DNA from: Asterochloris sp. CNOR1
Lineage: Eukaryota; Chlorophyta; Trebouxiophyceae; Trebouxiales; Trebouxiaceae
Assembly: GCA_963969365.1 (NCBI GenBank)
Contig: OZ017763.1
Location: forward strand, 1,178,001-1,242,000
Length of the DNA: 64,000 bases
Direction of reading: 5' to 3'
Part shown: positions 11,829 to 22,700 of the stretch, piece after piece
How positions within the stretch are numbered: position 1 is the first letter of the stretch
How the letters are laid out: every line of letters starts with the position of its first letter
Notes under the pieces: generated by a model
Seen by the model: the letters and a program-made list of their open reading frames with translations, nothing else
What the model was told of the DNA's origin: nothing
Databases searched by the model: none
Position numbers and translations under genes: made by a program

Positions 11829-12014
11829 GCCCGGATGAATGGAATCAAGAATTCATACCTCTCACTTGTGGTTCTGATCCACATGTCACCAGACAAAGCA
11901 CCTTGCATGAAAGACAACAGGAGCACTGTTGACATACTTGGGGTTCAAAGGTACAGGTGCATGCAATGGTTCCCAGGTGCTGTGGCCACTCTGCCAAGTG
12001 CCGCACAGACTGTC

Positions 12015-15000
12015 TCACAGCTGCCGCCACTCCGTCAAGTTGCCAGGCTCTGTCATGATGGACAGCCCCAGCCCCTTGTTCACATAAGCATGGTACACAC
12101 AGCGCAGCAGCCCGTCCGGGCCCATGAACGCCGAAGGGTGCCCCACTCCCTGCTGGTCCCATGCACCGTCTGTCCCTGAAGTTCAGAGCGTCCTTGTTGA
12201 TGCATGGGGCAGCACAGCTCCTTGTATTGACTTAGCGCTGCTTTGTAGGTAAGTATGCCAGTGAGATAGGCAGTGTGGACTGCCTGGGAGGTGCTGTGCA
12301 GGCAGACTCACGTCATGACTCATCTCAGTTGCACTGCACTCCTTGGCAGGTGGATTCACCATCAAGGCAAGGTCTGAGAACAGCCAGCCAGGTGCTGAAG
12401 GTAGCCAGCTCAAGTCACATTGCAGCGCAGTGCTTGCCTAGTAGTGTCACCACCAGGGCAAGCAGTGAGAGCAGCCCATTGATGCAGAGGAATCAAGTCA
12501 TACTGGGCTCATCAGCAAGGCAGTCATTCAAGCAGCCTCACCCTCAATGATGGGCTTGTCTCCCAGTCTAGTCCACTGTAGGCCATCGTCTGATGTGGCC
12601 AGCCCAATGGCCCACTTGCCCATGAAATTTATGATCTGCGTGCCAATCATGGTGTAGAAGAGCAGAAATTGGGGGCCATCATAGGGGTTTTGCATTATCA
12701 TGCCCCCGCGTCGGCCCCAGGCCTCCTCTGGGATCTGCACCATGGGGAAAAGGGAATTACATAGAATTTGTTGCTGCAAGCTCCAGACCCTTATGAGGCA
12801 GCTACAGGCAACAAACCCATTGCACAGGGCCCCTGCTGGCTTGTCCCAAGAAGGGGATTCGCTGCTGGCAGGGGCAAGCGGACAGCAGCAAGAATCCAAC
12901 AGGTTGCTCGTGGAGCCAACATTGTGTAGGCAGACAGTTTGCAGCTGGAATGAGCACAGGCCCAGGACAGCTACATGCAAGCAAGAAGCTTTTACCTGGA
13001 CAGGGTTGGTAAACTCCAGAAGCTGCCGGTTGCTGAAGTGCAGCCCATCGCTGGACAGGGCACAGCCAAGCTGCCAGAAGATGCGCGATGCCTCCTCACC
13101 ATTCACGACCCTGCGGCGGACAGGTGGCACTCGCGTGGCTGCTGCAACTTCCTGTGCAGGTGCTGCTCAAGTGCTGCCCTCACGCTCACAGCTTACAGGA
13201 TGGCTGGGGTGCGCAGGTAGGGGCACCTGCTCCTGCAATTGGCAGATGTTCAAAACGGGCTGCACAGGCAGCCAGATTTGCCGGGGCCAGTGCCACCCAG
13301 GCATCATTGCTGTCAGCTGGAGGAGCTCTGCTGTGGCAAAGCGTCTGCGCCTACTCATGCACAACGTCAACAGCTGACAGATGTGCAGCGTTTGCCTGCA
13401 GGGTTGCACAGGCAGTCCAGGCTACTGGTGCAGCCAGGCTGCAACCCAAAGCTCGCTGATGCATGCTGCCCCACCTGGTGCTCATCCTGCCGCCAAAGTA
13501 GTGCAGCTGCCACATGCCATCTGCACCCTGCACCAGGCTGGGGCTCATGACGAAGTCATGGTCCCAATCGCTGTCACTGGCCCCACGCTCCAGTATGCAG
13601 CCGCCCTCCCCAGGCCCTTGGACTTTGGTCCATTTCAAGCCATCTGTGCTGTGCGCAAGGCCAATCGTCACTTTCTGTGGAGCGTTCTGCAGGCACCAGA
13701 AGAGCTGCGGCAGGCCCCTAGGCCACTGAGCCTTGTGATGATGCAGAGCAGCTGAAGGCTGTCACTGCTGTGCGCCACGCTGCCTTCACATTCTGCAGAG
13801 CTCCTGACAAGTATTGAGCAACCCCTCTCAAAGCATCTCCAGTCCTGTCCACTTCAACTGTTCCCTGCTGTGTACAAGGCTATTGTCTTCTGCTAGCACT
13901 TCTGCTATGGGTTGTAAGGGGCCAAAAGTCAGCAGCAACAGAGCAGCCCTGTGAAGCCAGCGGTAGGGCGTGCTGCACAGCATATGTTGTCCTGGCAATG
14001 CTCTAAGTGGCCCTCATAAAGTGGTGTTGCTGCAATAACCCGCCCTGCAGCCCTGCAGAGCCAGCAAAACTAAGGTAGACATGCCAGCAGCTGCCTGGCC
14101 CCCTCACTGTGGCCAAGCTCCTGCATCAGCAGCCAGATGCTGCCACCAAGCTCTGCTGCCCTGTCATTGGCCTGCTGCTGGCTGGCATCCTGACAGCAGG
14201 CAAAGCTGCCCTGGTGGAACGCAGTGGCACTGTGCTGAGGTGCTTGTGTTCAAGGTGCCACATCAGCCACTGCCGGCACTGGGATTGCTCTGTGCAGCCA
14301 CTGCTACCTGAGCAGCTGACCGACCTTTTGGATTTTGGCGACGCCATGCATCGGCAGCCAGAGTTTGCCATCGATGTCTGACACACCCTCTAGGGCTAGG
14401 CCGCCCCTGTCCCAGGCGGCATCATCATTCCGGTTTCGCAGGATGACTGGCCCCTTCTTTTGCCAGGAAAGGCAATCCTTAGACTCTGCAGCAGTAGCAC
14501 AGAACTGGTATGCTGGGAAAGTCGTGCTGTGGCCTCCACAGGTGGACCTGCCGAGTCAGCTCAGCACCGGAAGCAGGAAGCCAGGAGTTCCAGGAGGGAA
14601 TTCCAGAACTTGACAGGCCTCCTGTCCATGGCTAAGTTGGCGAGCACCAGGCGCAGGTCATGGAGTCAGTGAGGCAGCCTGTGCTCCTCAGCTGTGGATC
14701 AGGCATCTAGTAGCAGAGGGTCACACACACAGAGACGGGAGTTGTGACTAGGGGCAGAGGAGGGGGGAAGGTTGAAGATGGCGGGCGCACCCAGCAGATG
14801 TAAAGTGTAGTGCAGAAGACAGAGTCAGCACACCTGCTAGGCAGATGTCTCCAGCGCTCAGGTCTGGTGCGACCTCCCCATTGGCTGCATCTTCTTGGCT
14901 GTTGGCATTATACCAAAGCCTGAAGACCTGTTCTGCTTGGAGCAGCCAATGTTTAGTGGGTGGCTTGAGAAAGGAGTCGATGCAGCCCATGCAACCGCAC

Positions 15001-15305
15001 CTTGCTCAAACCACTTTGCACAGGCCACGCCGACCTGGAGGCAAGGCACAAGGAGTGAGACTGTGTGCACACGGCAGCAAGCTGCATACCACATGCATTC
15101 AACCATGTATATTGTGCATTGGTGCAGCGCCGCAAAATGCACTGTTACAAATGGGCAACCACACCTTGTTGTTGTCGAAAAGCTCTGGGCCTTTGGTGAT
15201 CACGGGGCTGGCCATTCCTCTGATGCCCAGGCGCCTTGATCTGGGATGTGTTGCAGGAGCAAAGGCACCTCCTGGCTCAGGACACCATCGGAATTTGAAG
15301 CAGTT
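12015..15305 (-). CDS. GH43-like five-bladed beta-propeller protein
   Basis: This resembles the arabinanase/levansucrase/invertase superfamily, whose members bind or cut glycans. Exons: 15165-15305, 15001-15034, 14834-14932, 14385-14485, 13475-13686, 12996-13110, 12542-12734 and 12015-12175, all phase-compatible, with TGA at 12015-12017. Propeller repeats are visible as Asp-box-like motifs and their partner strands: HSTDGLKWTKV, LSSDGLHFS, TSDDGLQWTRL, MWQLHYFGG, FLLFYTMIG and FRLWYNAN. WDRGGLALEG, SDWDHDFVMSPS and AWDQQGVGHPS fit the family's W-D...G-V-x-x-P segments. The catalytic acids cannot be assigned by eye, so hydrolase activity is not shown. The model lacks its 5' end: exon 15165-15305 starts in phase 0 after an acceptor, so at least one exon with the start codon lies to the right. 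One donor (14384, GTGTCA) is weak. No signal peptide can be judged. Confidence 0.65.
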
Positions 15306-16498
15306 CTGCATGTGTGAAAGTGGGGACTGGGGCTCCAAATCTTGCTATGACGGGGTTGAGGACCAGGGAACAGCCTGATCTGTCAGATCGCATTCAAACA
15401 AGGTGAGCTTGATGGGAAGAGGTCAAGCTTTGACTCCATTCCAGAGTCCGTAGGCCTTGATGAACGGGCATAGGACTACATGCAGGATCAAACAAATTGG
15501 TGTAAATTTGATGTAAGCCAGACCATTTTGCTTTGCCTGGCAGGTCAAAAGCAGCTGGTGAGCAGGGAAAGTCCCATGGTACGTTAGGAGGTCACAGCAA
15601 ATGCCTACTTCTCATAGGTGCACGGGGGTGCTGCCCACCATAGCTGGAGCAGTGCTGCCCTGACAAAAGGTGGCAATCTGGCTGGGAGGGTGCAGGAAAA
15701 GTCTTAACAATGACTGTTGCGGCTGAACACACAGGTGGCTGTGGGCAGATCAGAGGTCTGCAAAGCCTGGGCAGTGTTGCAGAACACGCTGCTCATCCTC
15801 CAGAGCTCCGAAGCACATGGTGTCACCCTGACACACAGGGCAGACTTGGGCTTGATCTCATTCTGAGACTTGCCAGCGCCTGCATGGCAACCTCCAGACG
15901 GCCTGCACGCTTTGCTTTTGGCTTCCACATGACAGGGCTCTCCTAAACGGCAGGGCCTGCGTGCTTCACAGCAATGGCATTGTAGAATGTCAAATAACAT
16001 GCATGCTTCTGCGCCTGCAGAACTCCACCCATCCAACAGTTCAGACAGCATTTAGCAGAGCTCGCCTAAAGCCAGGCACAGTGGCCTGGAATTTCAGGTC
16101 ATCCTCTATCCAAAAGGCTGCGACTGATGTGCAGCCTGAGGCCTTAGACAAGCACAAGTATAGAAATTATGTGGCACTCCAGGCCACTGTGACCCCTTGC
16201 CTCAGCGGGTGAAGAGCCAGGCAGGTGTGGACAGGTCAAGCTGGGCATCACAGACAGCAGGCATGTGATGTGTGGTGACAACAACACTATGGGCAGTCAT
16301 GACATGTATGCATGCGGCTTGCCCCAGCACCTGGGGGAGTGCCAAGTGCAACAAATCAGTCAGTGTGGCTGGCTGCACGCAACAGCTTTTGATCATCTTC
16401 ACGGGCAAAAGTGCTAGGGTGCTCAGGGTTACATCCTGCCGTGAGTCAACTACTACTGCTGCACACAGCAGGTGTAGATCCTTAATTGGATGACAGAT

Positions 16499-16604
16499 CG
16501 CGGCCGTGTGCCCAGACAGCGAAACATGAGAGTCTGGAGTTGCCTGAATCTGTGGCGTCACCAGACTCTCATACTTGGCCCCACTGTCCGGGCACAGAGC
16601 CGCG
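16499..16604. repeat. Imperfect inverted repeat (hairpin), arms about 40 bases
   Basis: The left arm (about 16499-16536) and right arm (about 16562-16604) are reverse complements with few mismatches. Matching blocks are CGCGGC, GTGTGCCC and ATGAGAGTCTGG, facing CCAGACTCTCAT, GGGCACAGAG and GCCGCG. The loop is about 25 bases. No target-site duplication was recognised, so a small non-autonomous transposon is possible but unproven. Confidence 0.75.
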
Positions 16605-17254
16605 CTCTTTACAATGCGGTCTGAGAGTTCCTGCAGGGAGGGTGAGGTACAAGATCAGACCCAGCAATCTAGACTGGCTCTTTTGTTGCTCCTGCAGGAA
16701 CGGTGGAGCATAAGTGCAAACTGGACCAGAGGGTTCAGACTGCTTCGGTGAAGATGAAACACAGGCTCAAGCTTGAACTTCAGACTGCGCTTTTGGTGCT
16801 CCTGCAGTGTGGGGCACACGGTCAGGTTCAAGAGTTCAGACTGGCACAGCATGCCCGAGCATGCTGGCAGGGCTCAGTGCAAGCCAGACTAGTACAACAC
16901 AGTATGAGCGGTCTACTAACCTGGGCCTGCTCGATGGGTTGTGCTTGCTGTGAGGCTCAATGTGAGGCTGGCAGAGCAGCACCTCCAGGTGGAACCTCAG
17001 ACAAATACGGCAGACATCCCCACCACTGGGCACCTGCAACAGATTGCTGTGGACCTGGAGACCACAAAGTCCAAGGGGTGTGAGGCTTCCTGCAGCAGGC
17101 AGTGGAACCATCATGCTCGGCCAGTCCAGGCAAAAGGGATATACAGCCACCCTGCCTGTGCCAGAAGTGCACATCTGGAAGTGCTTCTTTCAGACAGTGT
17201 CGAGGCTTTGCACAGTTGCATGCAACACCCCCACCTGTTGCCATCTTGCGCCAG

Positions 17255-17870
17255 AGGTGTTGGCGCTGTGTCCAGACCCTACATCACAGGTGTGAAGCAA
17301 GCTGAGTGGTAGACTGTTCAAGGCCAGCTGCTCTAAGCCCAGAAGTGGTGTGTGGCAGGACTCTGCTTGCTTCACGCCTGTGATGCAGGGCCTGGGATGG
17401 CTACGCCAACACCTTGGGCGCAGTTTGCGCAGGAGGGGTTGGCACTGCCATTCCAGGCCCTGCATCACATGTGAAGCAAGGTGAGTGGTAGACTGTCCAA
17501 GGCCAGCTGCTCAAAGCCCAGACCTGGTGTGTTGCAGGACTTAGCTTACTTCATGCCTGTGATGCAGGGCATGGCGTGGCAGCGCCAACACCTCTAGCTC
17601 AGATTGCCAGAGGTGTTGGCGCAGAGTGTCACAGGTGAAGCAAGGTGAGTGGTGGCATGTTCAAGGCCAGCTGCCCAAAGCCCAGACCTGGTGTGTGGCA
17701 GGACTCAGCTTGCTTCACGCCTGTGATGCAGGGACTGGATGTAGCGCAAACACCTCTGGCACAGATTGCCGGAGGTGCCTCTGGCGCAGATTGCCGGGGG
17801 TGTTGGCGCTGAGTCCAGGCCCTGCATCACAGGTGAAGCAAGCTGAGTGGAAGACTGTTCAGAGATTCAC
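17255..17870. repeat. Tandem array of about 190-base units containing inverted repeats
   Basis: At least three diverged units occur, each with the same order: AGGTGTTGGCGC, CATCACAGGTGAAGCAAG, GAGTGGTAGACTGT, AAGGCCAGCTGC, GCTTGCTTCACGCCTGTGATG. Within each unit the block GCATCACAGGTGAAGCAAGC is nearly the reverse complement of GCTTGCTTCACGCCTGTGATG about 100 bases on. GCCAACACCTCTGGC-type blocks pair with GCCAGAGGTGTTGGC. Each unit can therefore fold back. A rudimentary fourth unit ends the array. Confidence 0.8.
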
Positions 17871-18011
17871 AGATTGCCACAGGTGCCTTCACTGCTGGTC
17901 GTTGTGACAAGATCCAATGCTGCCTTCAAGCATCGCCAGGCCATTGGCACTGCCCTGAGGCTCCCCTGTACAAGGGGTGCCCCCTGTGCTCCAGCCTGCT
18001 TTGGGGCAGAA

Positions 18012-18452
18012 CTAAGAGGAGCAGGCTGTTGCTGCTGCTGGTGGCAGCGTGCGCAGGGCACAGACAGCTCCGATGCCTGTCTGTGCCCTCATCACGCTGC
18101 CACCAGCAACATAGGCAGCCTGCTCCTCTGAGTACTCCGCCTCAGAACTAGGTCCTGCCTCTGTGGCACCCACATCCCTGCAGCAAAGCATGGTCAGCAT
18201 CAGCCCTGCGCAAGAGAAGTCACAGTAGGGGCAGGATAACAGCAGCTGCAACAATGGGCGGCCGCCCAAAAGTGCAGGCAGGTCTGCATGAGGCAGCAGG
18301 CCAGAGAAAGCACGGTGATGCTGGGGTTGGCGTGTGCAACTCAAGAGTGTAGGCTGAGCGCAGGGACAAGGCTACTTACATCTTGCTGGGCCAGCGAAAG
18401 CATCGTATATCTGCCCCTGACCGTGCTTCTCAACATGCTCCTGCTCCCGCTT
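18012..18452 (-). CDS. 3' exons of an unidentified gene
   Basis: Two minus-strand exons can be read. The first ends its acceptor at 18453 and begins KREQEHVEKHGQGQIYDAF. The second begins after CTGCAG at about 18177, is acidic (GPSSEAEYSEEQAAYVAGG), and stops at 18012. The strong GTAAGT donor at 18379 gives a phase that leads to an early stop in exon 2. A weaker GTAGCC donor four bases on gives the acidic reading, so the junction is uncertain. Upstream exons to the right were not resolved. No family is recognised. Confidence 0.3.
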
Positions 18453-19755
18453 CTGCAGTGGACAGAAGGCAGAGCTGTCAGAGAGGACTTTGTGTTTGTG
18501 GTCTCGTTGTCTGGCAGGTGCAAGCAGGGGGTGGACACAGAAATTGACTGGGTCAGTCTTGATGCTGATGTCAGCAACCAGTCAGCTGAAGCGCTGACGC
18601 TCAAGTCTAATGCTATGCGTTGGCGTCGAGCAGCTGTTCTGTAACTGTGGCAGCCCCAGCTGCCATGCCCATCCAATTTTGTAGGAGGCTCTGTCTGGGC
18701 ACCTGCCTCCTTGGGTGCCACTCGATGTTGCCAAGGGCTCCTCAGGCAGCCGCAGCCAGGCTTTGCTGTGACATTGACACTTCACTCTTGCCAGTGGCAC
18801 TCAACGCGATCCTTGGAGGAGTGAGGCCTGCACCATGGCCTGCGTGTATGCACCGGTCTTCATCTTCAAGCTGAACTTACTGGAGGTTGCCAGGGCGCTT
18901 GCTCAGCTTTCTGACCTCCCCGTGATGGACGCGCCAGTACGCCCTGCAGGGTCAGTTGCACAGCGTCATGCAACTGCTGTGCCCGTCACCAGTCAGCATG
19001 CCTGCATGTACTTCTAGACTGAGACATGTGTGCTTCATGGCAGACACAACGTCCCGCCACAACAACACATATCTCGGCGCATGGCAATATAGCAGCCCTT
19101 GAGCCACATCCTGTCAGGGTCCCACCTGCTATCAGAGCAGACCTGCATTGCAGTCTGCCTCCGCGGCAAACAATGTCCAGGAGAACTGCTGCTGCTGAGC
19201 ACAGGACAGTCGCGTCCAGCTCCTCTGCCAGGCTGCTGCTCTTCAGTCTCTGCTTTGCAGGCCTCGTGAGCAGTGCTGCATCATGGCTTGTGCAGATGAT
19301 GGTCTCGGCAGCTGCACAACTGGTGGTGGCATAGGGCCAGCCTGAGCTACAGTCCTGGTTCCAACTAGGCCGGCATGAGCAATCTGTAATCTTTCCAGGA
19401 AGGCAACAAGAAAAGCAGATTCCCACACTGGGAGCTCAATCAAGTGGGCTGCATCCTCGAGGACACAATGGCGATGGAGAAGGAGGTAACCGATGCGGGC
19501 CGCATGCAGAGAACCGCCATAGGCTGTACCGCGGACGACATGCAGAGTCCAATAGCATTGCATAGCTTAGCTGCACACAACATCCAGCAGGCCACATCAT
19601 TAGGAACGCCTGAACACAGCTAGTGTCATCACTCACACATCTCAGGCGCACCTGGCAACCTGAGCCAGCTGGGGAGTTTTTATCTGCATAGCCGGCACTG
19701 TACCACCTGAAGACTGCAGCAAACACCTTCAGCACATTTCCCCAGCCAGCTGCTG
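18453..19755. other. Stretch with unresolved coding potential
   Basis: A minus-strand frame near 19160-19290 has a leucine-rich helical segment (KSSSLAEELDATVLCSAAA). It could belong to the gene whose 3' end is at 18012. A plus-strand frame of 102 residues overlaps it at 19026-19334. Neither has a confirmed splice partner, and no domain was recognised. Confidence 0.3.
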
Positions 19756-22700
19756 ATGCTTGCCGCCTGCACAACATTGCTCGCCGCTAGACAGGCCCAG
19801 GCTACACCCACTGTCCAGGTGAACATCTGTGTGCTGCACCTGCAGGATTCTCTGCAGGATGCTCTGCAGCTAGATGGCAAGGCCAAGATGCTCAGGAGTG
19901 GCTGGGAGAACATGGACCTTGCAGGAGGTGGTGGAGGGGCTAAAGCGGCTGAGATATTCAGGCACGTGGGATCTTTGCAGAGACTGGGCTGCAGTGTAGT
20001 GGCAGCAGCTCTTGAGGGCCGACTGCGGCAGGCTGCAACCCTGCAAGCCTGTGGGATAGTCAGACACCTGGGACATGCACAGGGTGTGTGCAATGTGGTG
20101 ACAACAATTGTTGTTGGGTGCACAGTGTGATGGGCTTCAATCATCTGCACCTGATCCAAGTCAACGTGCTATCCAGGCACGTGGGGCACGGGTGCAGGGT
20201 CTGTGCTGCAATATGGTGACATCAACATTGGGTGCACAAGTCTGCAGGCTGCATCAATGCTTGCCTGATGGACAGAAGCGGCATGTCATCATGCTGCTGC
20301 CTCCGGCTGATGCTTGACGAGGCACCCGCGCCACTGATATCAATCCTGCAGGCGCTATGATGGAGACAGCAGCGGCAACATCGACCAGGGGGAGATGATC
20401 AGAGCTCTGAAGGAGCTTGGCGTTCTGGAGGGGGTTGATGTGAGCACTGGCTGCTTGAGCTCTCTAGCGGCTCATGGCTTGCTGGGCTCGCACTCATGGC
20501 AGCCACCTGAAGGCAGCCTGCCGTGCTACCTGTGCTGCCTGCTGGCAAGCTGAGCAGCACCACTGGCCTAGGCAAACGGCAGTGCACAGTCTGCATGCTG
20601 ATGGAGCTGGGAGTGCTGGAGGCGTTGGTGTGAGCATCGATGATGGCTGCACAAGCATGGGCTCAGTCTGGTACATGCGGCTGCATACACTTATGCTGGA
20701 GAAGCTGCACGCTGAGATGCTCAGGGCAGCACCGGCCGATGCCATGCGGCAACCCAGGTCACACTGGCCCTCCTGCCTTTTTTGGCAGGAGCTACATCGG
20801 GCTGAGCCACCCCATCTGTTTTCAGTACCAACACACAATCCCTGATGTTGCATTTGACGATGTACAGGAGACGGAGGTGTTGCATGAGCTGCAGGAGATG
20901 CAGGAGGCCAAGGGCGACATGCAGCCTCACAGGGTCACACTCAAGTGACTGCCCTGCATCCAGGATGCAACGTGGAAGCCACGCAGCACTGCACACTCAC
21001 GCTTCCCAACCAGCAAGACACATGAGGTGATGCTGATGAGCAGTGTGCTGCTCTGTAGAAGAAGAAGGCGATGCAGAGGCTGCATGCTGAGATGCGGGAG
21101 GCTGACACCAACCAGGACGGCATGATCTCCTTCAGCGAATTCCTGCTCTATTTTCAAAGGATGGCGCGCTTCCAGGCTGAGCAGGCACGGCAGCAGAGGC
21201 TGGCAGGGTTTGGACGGGATGCTGCGATACCCAAAAGTGAGGCAGCAGCTTGAGAACCAGCACTGTAGCAGCTGCAGGGCTCACAGGTGCACTAGGCCAC
21301 AGAGTAGCGCCTCCGGGCTGAGTGAGGGTGTGAGCAGTGGGTGGGTGTCCTGGGCAGGGTGCTGTCAGTCAAACAAGAGAATGGGCTGCAACTGATAGCG
21401 CCGGGCCTCGCGAGGGTCTCAGCAGACCGCACTGGTACTGTGCATGTGTGAATGCTGAGCAGTCGCAGCACCAGAAGCTGGCAGGGTTGAGTTGTATTGC
21501 TGTGATCCCTGCACATTGCCGACATGTCGACAATCACTCAGGCCTTTCACCTGCATTCCACTATGTCATGCCCTGCAGGCCACCTGGCCAGTGCTGTGCT
21601 GCAGCAGGCTTTCAAGTTAGATGCTGGCTCAATTTCCCACACTGACTGACCCCGACCTACCTCTCTGCAGGCTACCTGGCCAATGCCACGCTCCAGCAGT
21701 GCTTCCGCAACTTCTGCGAATTCTCCAAGAACCACGGCATTGTGAGGCAACGCAGACAGCTGTCAGAGCTGCAGATGAACAACTTCCAGTTTGCACACCT
21801 GTGCAAGGACGCAGGGTTTGCCGAGCCGGCAGGGCGGCTGCACAGGGAGGCAATTGATGTCATCTTTGTGCGTGCTGCTCCCACAGGCAAGCGCCTGATC
21901 AGCTTCAAGGTGAGGCGTCACTTCCATGGGTCTTAGGCTCGTGCACTGGGCACATAGCAGATTCACAGGGCGCCTTCCATCGGCAGGCTCGCCAAAGGTC
22001 AGTCAGCACTGCATGGGCACCATGCTCTGCCATGAGCACCTGTGCAAGGGCGCAAAGTCTGCTGAGCCCGCAGGCAGGCTGCACACAGGGGCAGTCGAAG
22101 TGATCCACGGGCACCAGCAACAAGGTGAGCTGGGCCTGCACCCGTTTGCTGGCTTTGTGAAGGTGTCACTCATCCCGGCAGGCCTGCATGAGCAGCATCG
22201 CTGGCAGGCAAGGAGGGCAGCCTGACACCATTGATGGCGACACCTGAGCACTCTTGTACCTTCAGCGCTGTTGTTGTCATGTGCTACACAAGATTTTGCA
22301 AGACCCATGGGCCCGCCTGAGCTGTCAATGTGGATGACATGTTCACAACATGTGCTGTATTCAAGTGAACTCATAAAAGGAGGCGATTGGCGCATGAAGT
22401 CGGCTGTGTCGCACTGCAGGAGTGGCTGCAGGCGCTGGCAATGGTGGCAGAGGAGCTCACCTGCACCCTGCAAGAGGTGGCGGAGCGCCTGGGGGCAGAC
22501 CCTGCCCAGCTGCCAGGTGAGGCCTTGTGGCCTGGTTTGGGACATAGGCAGGCATCCTGCAAGCGGTGCCAGAGGGTCAAGCAGCATACCCTTCCGGCCC
22601 TCAGGGCAGACTCTGGACTGCACCCTGCAACTGGAGCAGGATGGCTAAAATAAGCCCAGCCCAGCTGCCAGGTAAATATCAGCGTTGACCTGCAGCCTGC

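Larger units (their letters stand above)
15306..18011. other. Repeat-rich stretch, no secure gene
   Basis: The missing 5' exon(s) of the GH43-like gene should lie near its left end, but I could not place them. A 119-residue minus-strand open frame at 16202-16561 is the best uncalled coding candidate; it shows no motif. Two diverged copies of a unit ending GTGCTCCTGCAG or TTGCTCCTGCAG lie at about 16670-16810. The hairpin at 16499-16604 and the tandem fold-back array at 17255-17870 are listed separately. Confidence 0.4.

Noticed and set aside
17255-17870. CRISPR array
   Set aside because: Units are about 190 bases, diverged, with no constant short repeat or unique spacers, and the surroundings are eukaryotic.
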